A stretch of 64,000 bases of DNA from Heligmosomoides polygyrus polygyrus (GCA_947396885.1 OX377206.1:47351631-47415630), one strand, 5' to 3'. Counted from the stretch's first letter, positions 10,919 through 26,161 are shown. Numbers and translations: made by a program. Notes: a model not told the origin generated them from the letters alone.

Positions 10919-13098
10919 CCGATGCATGTTTGACGACAACTGCGTCACGTCTCTTAAATCCCATCGTTCACTGGACGACGTCTGCGGCACATACTCTGAA
11001 TCCGTACGCACGTTGATCGACGTCTGGGGCACGTCCTCTGAATCCCGATGCATGTTTGGCGAGGACTGCGACGCGTCTTCTGAATCCTGATGCAGGTTTG
11101 GCGACGACTGCTGCACGTCTCTTAAATCCCAGCGTTCGCAGGACGACGTATTCGGCACATATTCTGAACCCCGATGCATGTTTGACGACAACTGCATCAC
11201 AACTCCTGAATTCCTTTGTTCGCTGGATGACGTCTGCGGCACATACTCTGAATCCCGATACATGTTCGACGACGACAGCGGCACGCCCCTTGATCCCAAC
11301 GTTAGCTGAACGACGCATTCGGCACATACTCTGAATCCCGATGCATGTTTGACGACGTCTGCGACACGTCTTCTGAATCCCGATGCATGTTTGGCGAGGA
11401 CTGCGGCAGCTCTCTTGAATCCCAGCGTTCGCTGGACGACGTGTTCGGCACATATTCTGAATCCCAATACATGTTCGACGACGACTGCGGCACGTCTCTT
11501 GAACCCAACCTTTGCTGGACGACGCATTCGGCACATACTCTGAATCCCGATGCATGTTTGGCGAAGACTGCAGCAGGTCTTTTGAATCCCAGCGTTCGCA
11601 GGACGACGTATTCGGCACACACTCTGAATCCCGATGCATGTTTGGCGAAGACTGCAGCAGGTCTCTTGAATCCCAGCGTTCGCAGGACGACGTATTCGGC
11701 ACATATTCTGAACCCCGATGCATGTTTGACGACAACTGCATCACAACTCCTGAATTCCTTTGTTCGCTGGATGACGTCTGCGGCACATACTCTGAATCCC
11801 GATACATGTTCGACGACGACAGCGGCACGTCCCTTGATCAAAACGTTAGCTGGACGACGCATTCGGCACATACTCTGAATCCCGATATATGTTCGACGAC
11901 GACTGCGGCACGTCTCTTGAACCCAACCTTTGCTGGACGACGCATTCGGCACATACTCTGAATCCCGATGCATGTTTGGCGAAGACTGCAGCAGGTCTTT
12001 TGAATCCCAGCGTTCGCAGGACGACGTATTCGGCACACACTCTGAATCCCGATGCATGTTTGGCGAAGACTGCAGCAGGTCTCTTGAATCCCAGCGTTCG
12101 CAGGACGACGTATTCGGCACATATTCTGAACCCCGATGCATGTTTGACGACAACTGCATCACAACTCCTGAATTCCTTTGTTCGCTGGATGACGTCTGCG
12201 GCACATACTCTGAATCCCGATACATGTTCGACGACGACAGCGGCACGCCCCTTGATCCCAACGTTAGCTGAACGACGCATTCGGCACATACTCTGAATCC
12301 CGATGCATGATTGGCGAAGACTGCAGCAGGTCTCTTGAATACCAGCGTTCGCAGGACGACGTATTCGGCACACACTCTGAATCCCGATGCATGTTTGGCG
12401 AAGACTGCAGCAGGTCTCTTGAATCCCAGCGTTCGCAGGACGACGTATTCGGCACATATTCTGAACCCCGATGCATGTTTGACGACAAATGCGTCACGAC
12501 TCCTGAATTCCTTTGTTGGCTGGATGACGTCCGCGGCACATACTCTGAATCCCGATACATGTTCGACGACGACTGCGGCACGTCTTCTAAATCCCGATGC
12601 ATGTTTGACGACGACAGCGGCACGTCTCTTAAATCCCAGCGTTAGCTGGACGACGCATTCGGCACATACTCTGAATCCCGATATATGTTCGACGACGACT
12701 GCGGCACGTCTCTTGAACCCAACCTTTGCTGGACGACGCATTCGGCACATACTCTGAACCCCGATGCATGTTTGACGACAACTGCGTCACGACTCCTGAA
12801 TTCCTTTGTTGGCTGGATGACGTCCGCGGCACATACTCTGAATCCCGATACATGTTTGACGACGACAGCGGCACGTCTCTTAAATCCCAGCGTTAGCTGG
12901 ACGACGCATTCGGCACATACTTGAATCCCGATGCATGTTTGACGACCAATGCAGCACGACTCCTGAATTCCTTTGTTGGCTGGATGACGTCTGCGGCACA
13001 TACTCCGACTCCCGATACATGTTTGACGACAACTGCGTCACGTCTTCTGAATCCCGATGCATGTTTGGCAAGGACTGCAGCAGGTCTCTTGAATCCCA
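10912..13098. repeat. 2.2-kb higher-order block (partner displaced 23962 bp)
   Basis: It matches about 34874-37060, the most distant pairing I could follow. It includes the gtacgcac landmark (11004) and the gcacatacttgaatc landmark (about 12915). Private changes here include gatgcatgattgg at 12302. Confidence 0.82.
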
Positions 13099-13841
13099 TC
13101 GTTAGCTGGACGACGTATTCGGCACACACTCTGAATCCCGATGCATGTTTGGCGAAGACTGCAGCAGGTCTCTTGAATCCCAGCGTTCGCAGGACGACGT
13201 ATTCGGCACATATTCTGAACCCCGATGCATGTTTGACGACAACTGCGTCACGACTCCTGAATTCCTTTGTTGGCTGGATGACGTCCGCGGCACATACTCT
13301 GAATCCCGATACATGTTCGACGACGACTGCGGCACGTCTTCTAAATCCCGATGCATGTTTGACGACGACAGTGGCACGTCTCTTAAATCCCAGCGTTAGC
13401 TGGACGACGCATTCGGCACATACTTGAATCCCGATGCATGTTTGACGACAACTGCGTCAGGACTCCTGAATTCCTTTGTTGGCTGGATGACGTCTGCGGC
13501 ACATACTCCGAATCCCGATACATGTTTGACGACGAGTGCATCACGACTCCTGAATTCCTTTGTGTGCTGGATGACGTCTGCGACACATACTCTGAATCCC
13601 GATGCATGTTTGACGACAACTGCGTCACGACACCTGAATTCCTTTGTTCGCTGGATGACGCATTCGGCACATACCCTGAATCCCGATATATGTTCGACGA
13701 CGACTGCGGCACGTCTCTTGAACCCAACCTTTGCTGGACGACGCATTCGGCACATACTCTGAATCCCGATGCATGTTTGGCGAAGACTGCAGCAGGTCTC
13801 TTGAATACCAGCGTTCGCAGGACGACGTATTCGGCACACAC

Positions 13842-15384
13842 TCTGAATCCCGATGCATGTTCGACGACGACTGCATCACGACTCCTGAATTCCTTTGTTC
13901 GCTGGATGACGTCTGCGACACATACTCTGAATCCCGATTCATGTTCGACGACGACAGCGGCACGTCTCTTAAATCCCAGCGTTAGCTGGACGACGTATTC
14001 GGCACATACTCTGAATCCCGATGCATGTTTGACGACCAATGCAGCACGTCTCTTGAATCCGAACGTTCGCTGGACGACGCACATACTCTGAATCCAGATA
14101 CATGTTCGACGACGACAGCGGCACGTCTCTTGAACCCAACCTTTGCTGGACGACGCATTCGGCACATACTCTGAATCCCGATGCATGTTTGGCGAAGACT
14201 GCAGCAGGTCTCTTGAATCCCAGCGTTCGCAGGACGACGTATTCGGCACATATTCTGAACCCCGATGCATGTTTGACGACAACTGCATCACAACTCCTGA
14301 ATTCCTTTGTTCGCTGGATGACGTCTGCGGCACATACTCTGAATCCCGATACATGTTCGACGACGACAGCGGCACGCCCCTTGATCCCAACGTTAGCTGA
14401 ACGACGCATTCGGCACATACTCTGAATCCCGATGCATGTTTGGCGAAGACTGCAGCAGGTCTCTTGAATACCAGCGTTCGCAGGACGACGTATTCGGCAC
14501 ACACTCTGAATCCCGATGCATGTTCGACGACGACTGCATCACGACTCCTGAATTCCTTTGTTCGCTGGATGACGTCTGCGACACATACTCTGAATCCCGA
14601 TGCATGTTTGACGACAACTGCGTCACGACTCCTGAATTCCTTTGTTCGCTGGATGACGTCTGCGGCACATACTCTGAATCCCGATACATGTTCGACGACG
14701 ACAGCAGCACGTCCCTTGATCCCATCGTTAGCTGTACGACGCATTCGGCACATACTCTGAACACCGATGCATGTTTGACGACAACTGCGTCAGGACTCCT
14801 GAATTCCTTTGTTGGCTGGATGACGTCTGCGGCACATACTCAGAATCCCGATACATGTTTGACGACGAGTGCATCACGACTCCTGAATTCCTTTGTTCGC
14901 TGGATGACGTCTGCGACACATACTCTGAATCCCGATGCATGTTTGACGACAACAGCGTCACGACACCTGAACTCCTTTGTTCGCTGGATGACGCATTCGG
15001 CACATACTCTGAATCCCGATATATGTTCGACGACGACTGCGGCACGTCTCTTGAACCCAACCTTTGCTGGACGACGCGTTCGGCACATACTCTGAATCCC
15101 GATACATGTTCGACGACGACTGCGACACGTCTTCTGAATCCCGATGCATGTTTGACGACAACTGCGTCACGTCTCTTAAATCCCATCGTTCACTGGACGA
15201 CGTCTGCGGCACATACTCTGAATCCGTACGCACGTTGATCGACGTCTGGGGCACGTCCTCTGAATCCCGATGCATGTTTGGCGAGGACTGCGACGCGTCT
15301 TCTGAATCCTGATGCAGGTTTGGCGACGACTGCTGCACGTCTCTTAAATCCCAGCGTTCGCAGGACGACGTATTCGGCACATAT
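13842..15384. repeat. 1543-bp higher-order repeat, copy 1
   Basis: The stretch 13842-14945 is repeated at 15385-16488, directly after the end of this 1543-bp unit. The second copy is therefore a partial tandem copy. The junction falls in the shared start of a left half-unit. Confidence 0.82.
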
Positions 15385-16488
15385 TCTGAATCCCGATGCA
15401 TGTTCGACGACGACTGCATCACGACTCCTGAATTCCTTTGTTCGCTGGATGACGTCTGCGACACATACTCTGAATCCCGATTCATGTTCGACGACGACAG
15501 CGGCACGTCTCTTAAATCCCAGCGTTAGCTGGACGACGTATTCGGCACATACTCTGAATCCCGATGCATGTTTGACGACCAATGCAGCACGTCTCTTGAA
15601 TCCGAACGTTCGCTGGACGACGCACATACTCTGAATCCAGATACATGTTCGACGACGACAGCGGCACGTCTCTTGAACCCAACCTTTGCTGGACGACGCA
15701 TTCGGCACATACTCTGAATCCCGATGCATGTTTGGCGAAGACTGCAGCAGGTCTCTTGAATCCCAGCGTTCGCAGGACGACGTATTCGGCACATATTCTG
15801 AACCCCGATGCATGTTTGACGACAACTGCATCACAACTCCTGAATTCCTTTGTTCGCTGGATGACGTCTGCGGCACATACTCTGAATCCCGATACATGTT
15901 CGACGACGACAGCGGCACGCCCCTTGATCCCAACGTTAGCTGAACGACGCATTCGGCACATACTCTGAATCCCGATGCATGTTTGGCGAAGACTGCAGCA
16001 GGTCTCTTGAATACCAGCGTTCGCAGGACGACGTATTCGGCACACACTCTGAATCCCGATGCATGTTCGACGACGACTGCATCACGACTCCTGAATTCCT
16101 TTGTTCGCTGGATGACGTCTGCGACACATACTCTGAATCCCGATGCATGTTTGACGACAACTGCGTCACGACTCCTGAATTCCTTTGTTCGCTGGATGAC
16201 GTCTGCGGCACATACTCTGAATCCCGATACATGTTCGACGACGACAGCAGCACGTCCCTTGATCCCATCGTTAGCTGTACGACGCATTCGGCACATACTC
16301 TGAACACCGATGCATGTTTGACGACAACTGCGTCAGGACTCCTGAATTCCTTTGTTGGCTGGATGACGTCTGCGGCACATACTCAGAATCCCGATACATG
16401 TTTGACGACGAGTGCATCACGACTCCTGAATTCCTTTGTTCGCTGGATGACGTCTGCGACACATACTCTGAATCCCGATGCATGTTTG
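15385..16488. repeat. 1543-bp higher-order repeat, partial copy 2
   Basis: It follows the first 1104 bases of copy 1, then switches at the third g-rich position of a left half (tttgacg in copy 1, tttggcg here) into a class II run. Confidence 0.8.
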
Positions 16489-19369
16489 GCGAAGACTGCA
16501 GCAGGTCTCTTGAATCCCAGCGTTCGCAGGACGACGTATTCGGCACATATTCTGAACCCCGATGCATGTTTGACGACAACTTCATCACGACTCCTGAATT
16601 CCTTTGTTCGCTGGATGACGTCTGCGGCACATACTCTGAATCCCGATACATGTTCGACGACGACAGCGGCACGTCCCTTGATCAAAACGTTAGCTGGACG
16701 ACGCATTCGGCACATACTCTGAATCCCGATATATGTTCGACGACGACTGCGGCACGTCTCTTGAACCCAACCTTTGCTGGACGACGCATTCGGCACATAC
16801 TCTGAATCCCGATGCATGTTTGGCGAAGACTGCAGCAGGTCTTTTGAATCCCAGCGTTCGCACGACGACGTATTCGGCACACACTCTGAATCCCGATGCA
16901 TGTTTGGCGAAGACTGCAGCAGGTCTCTTGAATCCCAGCGTTCGCAGGACGACGTATTCGGCACATACTCTGAACCCCGATGCATGTTTGACGACAACTG
17001 CATCACAACTCCTGAATTCCTTTGTTCGCTGGATGACGTCTGCGGCACATACTCTGAATCCCGATACATGTTCGACGACGACTGCGGCACGTCTTCTGAA
17101 TCCCGATGCATGTTTGACGACGACAGCGGCACGTCTCTTAAATCCCAGCGTTAGCTGGACGACGCATTCGGCACATACTCTGAATCCCGATATATGTTCG
17201 ACGACGACTGCGGCACGTCTCTTGAACCCAACCTTTGCTGGACGACGCATTCGGCACATACTCTGAACCCCGATGCATGTTTGACGACAACTGCGTCACG
17301 ACTCCTGAATTCCTTTGTTGGCTGGATGACGTCCGCGGCACATACTCTGAATCCCGATACATGTTTGACGACGACAGCGGCACGTCTCTTAAATCCCAGC
17401 GTTAGCTGGACGACGCATTCGGCACATACTTGAATCCCGATGCATGTTTGACGACCAATGCAGCACGACTCCTGAATTCCTTTGTTGGCTGGATGACGTC
17501 TGCGGCACATACTCCGACTCCCGATACATGTTTGACGACAACTGCGTCACGTCTTCTGAATCCCGATGCATGTTTGGCAAGGACTGCAGCAGGTCTCTTG
17601 AATCCCAGCGTTCACAGGACGACGTATTCGGCACATATTCTGAACCCCGATGCATGTTTGACGACAACTGCATCACGACTCCTAAATTCTTTGTTCGCTG
17701 GATGACGTCTGCGGCACGTACTCTGAATCCCGATGCATGTTTGACGACTTCTGCGACACGTCTTCTGAATCCCGATGCATGTTTGGCAAGGACTGCGGCA
17801 CGTCCCTTGATCCCATCGTTAGCTGGACGACGCATTCGGCACATACTCTGAACACCGATGCATGTTTGACGACAACTGCGTCAGGACTCCTGAATTCCTT
17901 TGTTGGCTGGATGACGTCTGCGGCACATACTCCGAATCCCGATACATGTTTGACGACGAGTGCATCACGACTCCTGAATTCCTTTGTTCGCTGGATGACG
18001 TCTGCGACACATACTCTGAATCCCGATGCATGTTTGACGACAACTGCGTCACGACACCTGAATTCCTTTGTTCGCTGGATGACGCATTCGGCACATACTC
18101 TGAATCCCGATATATGTTCGACGACGACTGCGGCACGTCTCTTGAACCCAACCTTTGCTGGACGACGCATTCGGCACATACTCTGAATCCCGATGCATGT
18201 TTGGCGAAGACTGCAGCAGGTCTCTTGAATACCAGCGTTCGCAGGACGACGTATTCGGCACACACTCTGAATCCCGATGCATGTTCGACGACGACTGCAT
18301 CACGACTCCTGAATTCCTTTGTTCGCTGGATGACGTCTGCGACACATACTCTGAATCCCGATTCATGTTCGACGACGACAGCGGCACGTCTCTTAAATCC
18401 CAGCGTTAGCTGGACGACGTATTCGGCACATACTCTGAATCCCGATGCATGTTTGACGACCAATGCAGCACGTCTCTTGAATCCGAACGTTCGCTGGACG
18501 ACGCACATACTCTGAATCCAGATACATGTTCGACGACGACAGCGGCACGTCTCTTGAACCCAACCTTTGCTGGACGACGCATTCGGCACATACTCTGAAT
18601 CCCGATGCATGTTTGGCGAAGACTGCAGCAGGTCTCTTGAATCCCAGCGTTCGCAGGACGACGTATTCGGCACATATTCTGAACCCCGATGCATGTTTGA
18701 CGACAACTGCATCACAACTCCTGAATTCCTTTGTTCGCTGGATGACGTCTGCGGCACATACTCTGAATCCCGATACATGTTCGACGACGACAGCGGCACG
18801 CCCCTTGATCCCAACGTTAGCTGAACGACGCATTCGGCACATACTCTGAATCCCGATGCATGTTTGGCGAAGACTGCAGCAGGTCTCTTGAATACCAGCG
18901 TTCGCAGGACGACGTATTCGGCACACACTCTGAATCCCGATGCATGTTCGACGACGACTGCATCACGACTCCTGAATTCCTTTGTTCGCTGGATGACGTC
19001 TGCGACACATACTCTGAATCCCGATGCATGTTTGACGACAACTGCGTCACGACTCCTGAATTCCTTTGTTCGCTGGATGACGTCTGCGGCACATACTCTG
19101 AATCCCGATACATGTTCGACGACGACAGCAGCACGTCCCTTGATCCCATCGTTAGCTGGACGACGCATTCGGCACATACTCTGAACACCGATGCATGTTT
19201 GACGACAACTGCGTCAGGACTCCTGAATTCCTTTGTTGGCTGGATGACGTCTGCGGCACATACTCAGAATCCCGATACATGTTTGACGACGAGTGCATCA
19301 CGACTCCTGAATTCCTTTGTTCGCTGGATGACGTCTGCGACACATACTCTGAATCCCGATGCATGTTCG
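16480..19369. repeat. 2.9-kb higher-order block, copy 1 (partner displaced 4796 bp)
   Basis: The unit order matches 21276-24165 over nearly 2.9 kb. Differences are single bases, such as cggcacatactctgaacccc here near 16966 against the cacatatt form in the partner, and gcatactctg at 21968 in the partner. Both copies share the private cgcacgacgacg change (16861 and 21657). Confidence 0.87.
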
Positions 19370-19375
19370 ACGACG

Positions 19376-19893
19376 ACAGCGGCACGTCTCTTAAATCCCA
19401 GCGTTAGCTGGACGACGTATTCGGCACATACTCTGAATCCCGATGCATGTTTGACGACCAATGCAGCACGTCTCTTGAATCCGAACGTTCGCTGGACGAC
19501 GCACATACTCTGAATCCAGATACATGTTCGACGACGACAGCGGCACGTCTCTTGAACCCAACCTTTGCTGGACGACGCATTCGGCACATACTCTGAATCC
19601 CGATGCATGTTTGGCGAAGACTGCAGCAGGTCTCTTGAATCCCAGCGTTCGCAGGACGACGTATTCGGCACATATTCTGAACCCCGATGCATGTTTGACG
19701 ACAACTGCATCACAACTCCTGAATTCCTTTGTTCGCTGGATGACGTCTGCGGCACATACTCTGAATCCCGATACATGTTCGACGACGACAGCGGCACGCC
19801 CCTTGATCCCAACGTTAGCTGAACGACGCATTCGGCACATACTCTGAATCCCGATGCATGTTTGGCGAAGACTGCAGCAGGTCTCTTGAATCC
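19376..19893. repeat. Block shared with 4.74-5.26 kb
   Basis: It is displaced 14638 bp from about 4738-5255. It includes the gaccaatgcagcacg variant and the short-boundary unit gacgacgcacatactctg, in which cattcgg is missing. Confidence 0.72.
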
Positions 19894-19966
19894 CAGCGTT
19901 CGCAGGACGACGACTGCGGCACGTCTTCTGAATCCCGATGCATGTTTGACGACGACAGCGGCACGT

Positions 19967-20977
19967 CTCTTAAATCCCAGCGTTCACTGGACGACGTCTG
20001 CGGCACATACTCTGAATCCGTACGCACGTTGATCGACGTCTGGGGCACGTCCTCTGAATCCCGATGCATGTTTGGCGAGGACTGCGACGCGTCTTCTGAA
20101 TCCTGATGCAGGTTTGGCGACGACTGCTGCACGTCTCTTAAATCCCAGCGTTCGCAGGACGACGTATTCGGCACATATTCTGAACCCCGATGCATGTTTG
20201 ACGACAACTGCATCACAACTCCTGAATTCCTTTGTTCGCTGGATGACGTCTGCGGCACATACTCTGAATCCCGATACATGTTCGACGACGACAGCGGCAC
20301 GCCCCTTGATCCCAACGTTAGCTGAACGACGCATTCGGCACATACTCTGAATCCCGATGCATGTTTGACGACGTCTGCGACACGTCTTCTGAATCCCGAT
20401 GCATGTTTGGCGAGGACTGCGGCAGCTCTCTTGAATCCCAGCGTTCGCTGGACGACGTGTTCGGCACATATTCTGATTCCCAATACATGTTCGACGACGA
20501 CAGCGGCACGTCCCTTGATCACAACGTTAGCTGGACGACGCATTCGGCACATACTCTGAATCCCGATATATGTTCGACGACGACTGCGGCACGTCTCTTG
20601 AACCCAACCTTTGCTGGACGACGCATTCGGCACATACTCTGAATCCCGATGCATGTTTGGCGAAGACTGCAGCAGGTCTTTTGAATCCCAGCGTTCGCAG
20701 GACGACGTATTCGGCACACACTCTGAATCCCGATGCATGTTTGGCGAAGACTGCAGCAGGTCTCTTGAATCCCAGCGTTCGCAGGACGACGTATTCGGCA
20801 CATATTCTGAACCCCGATGCATGTTCGACGACTGCGGCACGTCCCTAGATCCCAACGTTAGCTGGACGACGCATTCGGCACATACTCTGAACCCCGATGC
20901 ATGTTTGACGACAACTGCGTCACGACTCCTGAATTCCTTTGTTGGCTGGATGACGTCCGCGGCACATACTCTGAATC
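19967..20977. repeat. Higher-order block, copy 2 of 1155-2165
   Basis: Displaced 18812 bp. Its left flank differs from copy 1: the class II unit before it is cut to gacgacgactgcggcacg near 19907, so a different unit was joined at that point. Confidence 0.8.
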
Positions 20978-21275
20978 CCGATGCATGTTTGACGACGTCT
21001 GCGACACGTCTTCTGAATCCCGATGCATGTTTGGCGAGGACTGCGGCAGCTCTCTTGAATCCCAGCGTTCGCTGGACGACGTGTTCGGCACATATTCTGA
21101 ATCCCAATACATGTTCGACGACGACTGCGGCACGTCTCTTGAACCCAACCTTTGCTGGACGACGCATTCGGCACATACTCTGAATCCCGATGCATGTTTG
21201 GCGAAGACTGCAGCAGATCTTTTGAATCCCAGCGTTCGCAGGACGACGTATTCGGCACACACTCTGAATCCCGAT

Positions 21276-24165
21276 GCATGTTTGGCGAAGACTGCAGCAG
21301 GTCTCTTGAATCCCAGCGTTCGCAGGACGACGTATTCGGCACATATTCTGAACCCCGATGCATGTTTGACGACAACTTCATCACGACTCCTGAATTCCTT
21401 TGTTCGCTGGATGACGTCTGCGGCACATACTCTGAATCCCGATACATGTTCGACGACGACAGCGGCACGTCCCTTGATCAAAACGTTAGCTGGACGACGC
21501 ATTCGGCACATACTCTGAATCCCGATATATGTTCGACGACGACTGCGGCACGTCTCTTGAACCCAACCTTTGCTGGACGACGCATTCGGCACATACTCTG
21601 AATCCCGATGCATGTTTGGCGAAGACTGCAGCAGGTCTTTTGAATCCCAGCGTTCGCACGACGACGTATTCGGCACACACTCTGAATCCCGATGCATGTT
21701 TGGCGAAGACTGCAGCAGGTCTCTTGAATCCCAGCGTTCGCAGGACGACGTATTCGGCACATATTCTGAACCCCGATGCATGTTTGACGACAACTGCATC
21801 ACAACTCCTGAATTCCTTTGTTCGCTGGATGACGTCTGCGGCACATACTCTGAATCCCGATACATGTTCGACGACGACTGCGGCACGTCTTCTGAATCCC
21901 GATGCATGTTTGACGACGACAGCGGCACGTCTCTTAAATCCCAGCGTTAGCTGGACGACGCATTCGGCGCATACTCTGAATCCCGATATATGTTCGACGA
22001 CGACTGCGGCACGTCTCTTGAACCCAACCTTTGCTGGACGACGCATTCGGCACATACTCTGAACCCCGATGCATGTTTGACGACAACTGCGTCACGACTC
22101 CTGAATTCCTTTGTTGGCTGGATGACGTCCGCGGCACATACTCTGAATCCCGATACATGTTTGACGACGACAGCGGCACGTCTCTTAAATCCCAGCGTTA
22201 GCTGGACGACGCATTCGGCACATACTTGAATCCCGATGCATGTTTGACGACCAATGCAGCACGACTCCTGAATTCCTTTGTTGGCTGGATGACGTCTGCG
22301 GCACATACTCCGACTCCCGATACATGTTTGACGACAACTGCGTCACGTCTTCTGAATCCCGATGCATGTTTGGCAAGGACTGCAGCAGGTCTCTTGAATC
22401 CCAGCGTTCACAGGACGACGTATTCGGCACATATTCTGAACCCCGATGCATGTTTGACGACAACTGCATCACGACTCCTAAATTCTTTGTTCGCTGGATG
22501 ACGTCTGCGGCACGTACTCTGAATCCCGATGCATGTTTGACGACTTCTGCGACACGTCTTCTGAATCCCGATGCATGTTTGGCAAGGACTGCGGCACGTC
22601 CCTTGATCCCATCGTTAGCTGGACGACGCATTCGGCACATACTCTGAACACCGATGCATGTTTGACGACAACTGCGTCAGGACTCCTGAATTCCTTTGTT
22701 GGCTGGATGACGTCTGCGGCACATACTCCGAATCCCGATACATGTTTGACGACGAGTGCATCACGACTCCTGAATTCCTTTGTTCGCTGGATGACGTCTG
22801 CGACACATACTCTGAATCCCGATGCATGTTTGACGACAACTGCGTCACGACACCTGAATTCCTTTGTTCGCTGGATGACGCATTCGGCACATACTCTGAA
22901 TCCCGATATATGTTCGACGACGACTGCGGCACGTCTCTTGAACCCAACCTTTGCTGGACGACGCATTCGGCACATACTCTGAATCCCGATGCATGTTTGG
23001 CGAAGACTGCAGCAGGTCTCTTGAATACCAGCGTTCGCAGGACGACGTATTCGGCACACACTCTGAATCCCGATGCATGTTCGACGACGACTGCATCACG
23101 ACTCCTGAATTCCTTTGTTCGCTGGATGACGTCTGCGACACATACTCTGAATCCCGATTCATGTTCGACGACGACAGCGGCACGTCTCTTAAATCCCAGC
23201 GTTAGCTGGACGACGTATTCGGCACATACTCTGAATCCCGATGCATGTTTGACGACCAATGCAGCACGTCTCTTGAATCCGAACGTTCGCTGGACGACGC
23301 ACATACTCTGAATCCAGATACATGTTCGACGACGACAGCGGCACGTCTCTTGAACCCAACCTTTGCTGGACGACGCATTCGGCACATACTCTGAATCCCG
23401 ATGCATGTTTGGCGAAGACTGCAGCAGGTCTCTTGAATCCCAGCGTTCGCAGGACGACGTATTCGGCACATATTCTGAACCCCGATGCATGTTTGACGAC
23501 AACTGCATCACAACTCCTGAATTCCTTTGTTCGCTGGATGACGTCTGCGGCACATACTCTGAATCCCGATACATGTTCGACGACGACAGCGGCACGCCCC
23601 TTGATCCCAACGTTAGCTGAACGACGCATTCGGCACATACTCTGAATCCCGATGCATGTTTGGCGAAGACTGCAGCAGGTCTCTTGAATACCAGCGTTCG
23701 CAGGACGACGTATTCGGCACACACTCTGAATCCCGATGCATGTTCGACGACGACTGCATCACGACTCCTGAATTCCTTTGTTCGCTGGATGACGTCTGCG
23801 ACACATACTCTGAATCCCGATGCATGTTTGACGACAACTGCGTCACGACTCCTGAATTCCTTTGTTCGCTGGATGACGTCTGCGGCACATACTCTGAATC
23901 CCGATACATGTTCGACGACGACAGCAGCACGTCCCTTGATCCCATCGTTAGCTGGACGACGCAATCGGCACATACTCTGAACACCGATGCATGTTTGACG
24001 ACAACTGCGTCAGGACTCCTGAATTCCTTTGTTGGCTGGATGACGTCTGCGGCACATACTCAGAATCCCGATACATGTTTGACGACGAGTGCATCACGAC
24101 TCCTGAATTCCTTTGTTCGCTGGATGACGTCTGCGACACATACTCTGAATCCCGATGCATGTTTG
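21276..24165. repeat. 2.9-kb higher-order block, copy 2
   Basis: Partner of 16480-19369. It carries private substitutions such as acgcaatcggc near 23962, absent from the other copies I compared, giving a rough sense of how recently the two separated. Confidence 0.85.
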
Positions 24166-24718
24166 ACGACAACTGCGTCACGACACCTGAACTCCTTTGT
24201 TCGCTGGATGACGCATTCGGCACATACTCTGAATCCCGATATATGTTCGACGACGACTGCGGCACGTCTCTTGAACCCAACCTTTGCTGGAGGACGCATT
24301 CGGCACATACTCTGAATCCCGATTCATGTTCGACGACGACAGCGGCACGTCTCTTAAATCCCAGCGTTAGCTGGACGACGTATTCGGCACATACTCTGAA
24401 TCCCGATGCATGTTTGACGACCAATGCAGCACGTCTCTTGAATCCGAACGTTCGCTGGACGACGCACATACTCTGAATCCAGATACATGTTCGACGACGA
24501 CAGCGGCACGCCCCTTGATCCCAACGTTAGCTGAACGACGCATTCGGCACATACTCTGAATCCCGATGCATGTTTGGCGAGGACTGCGGCAGCTCTCTTG
24601 AATCCCAGCGTTCGCTGGACGACGTGTTCGGCACATATTCTGAATCCCAATACATGTTCGACGACGACAGCGGCACGTCCCTTGATCACAACGTTAGCTG
24701 GACGACGCATTCGGCACA

Positions 24719-25555
24719 TACTCTGAATCCCGATATATGTTCGACGACGACTGCGGCACGTCTCTTGAACCCAACCTTTGCTGGACGACGCATTCGGCAC
24801 ATACTCTGAATCCCGATGCATGTTTGGCGAAGACTGCAGCAGGTCTTTTGAATCCCAGCGTTCGCAGGACGACGTATTCGGCACACACTCTGAATCCCGA
24901 TGCATGTTTGGCGAAGACTGCAGCAGGTCTCTTGAATCCCAGCGTTCGCAGGACGACGTATTCGGCACATATTCTGAACCCCGATGCATGTTTGACGACA
25001 ACTTCATCACGACTCCTGAATTCCTTTGTTCGCTGGATGACGTCTGCGGCACATACTCTGAATCCCGATACATGTTCGACGACGACAGCGGCACGTCCCT
25101 TGATCCCATCGTTAGCTGGACGACGCATTCGGCACATACTCTGAATCCCGATACATGTTCGACGACGACTGCGGCACGTCTCTTGAACCCAACCTTTGCT
25201 GGACGACGCATTCGGCACATACTCTGAATCCCGATGCATGTTTGGCGAAGACTGCAGCAGGTCTTTTGAATCCCAGCGTTCGCAGGACGACGTATTCGGC
25301 ACACACTCTGAATCCCGATGCATGTTTGGCGAAGACTGCAGCAGGTCTCTTGAATCCCAGCGTTCGCAGGACGACGTATTCGGCACATATTCTGAACCCC
25401 GATGCATGTTTGACGACAACTTCATCACGACTCCTGAATTCCTTTGTTCGCTGGATGACGTCTGCGGCACATACTCTGAATCCCGATACATGTTCGACGA
25501 CGACAGCGGCACGTCCCTTGATCCCATCGTTAGCTGGACGACGCATTCGGCACAT
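24719..25555. repeat. 418-bp tandem duplication
   Basis: Two adjacent copies (about 24720-25137 and 25138-25555) each hold class III, two class II, one class I and one class III unit. The related block at about 6541-6958 has the segment once, so the duplication arose here or was lost there. Confidence 0.83.
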
Positions 25556-25826
25556 ACTCTGAATCCCGATACATGTTCGACGACGACTGCGACACGTCTT
25601 CTGAATCCCGATGCATGTTTGACGACAACTGCATCACAACTCCTGAATTCCTTTGTTCGCTGGATGACGTCTGCGGCACATACTCTGAATCCCGATACAT
25701 GTTCGACGACGACAGCGGCACGCCCCTTGATCCTAACGTTAGCTGAACGACGCATTCGGCACATACTCTGAATCCCGATGCATGTTTGGCGAAGACTGCA
25801 GCAGGTCTCTTGAATCCCAGCGTTCG

Positions 25827-26157
25827 CTGGACGACGTATTCTGCTCATTTTATGAACCCCGATGCATGTTTGATAACCTCTGCGACACGTCTTTTGAATA
25901 CCGATGCAGGTTTGGCGACGACTGCGGCAGGATCCTTGAATCGCAATATTTGCTGGATGAAGAATTCGGCACATACTCTGAATCCCGATATATGTTCGAC
26001 GACGACTGCGGCACGTCTCTTAAATCCCATCGTTCACTGGACGACGTCTGCGGCACATATTTGAATCACGACGCATGTTTGATAGCGTCTTCGACACGTC
26101 TTGTGAATCCCGATGCTGGTTTGGCGACGACTGCAGCAGGTCTCTTGAATCCCAGCG
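25827..26157. repeat. Degenerate monomer island, copy 2
   Basis: Same diverged units as at 7230-7560, displaced 18597 bp. Shared private changes include tttgataacctctgcg and aatatttgctggatgaag. Confidence 0.87.
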
Positions 26158-26161
26158 TTCA

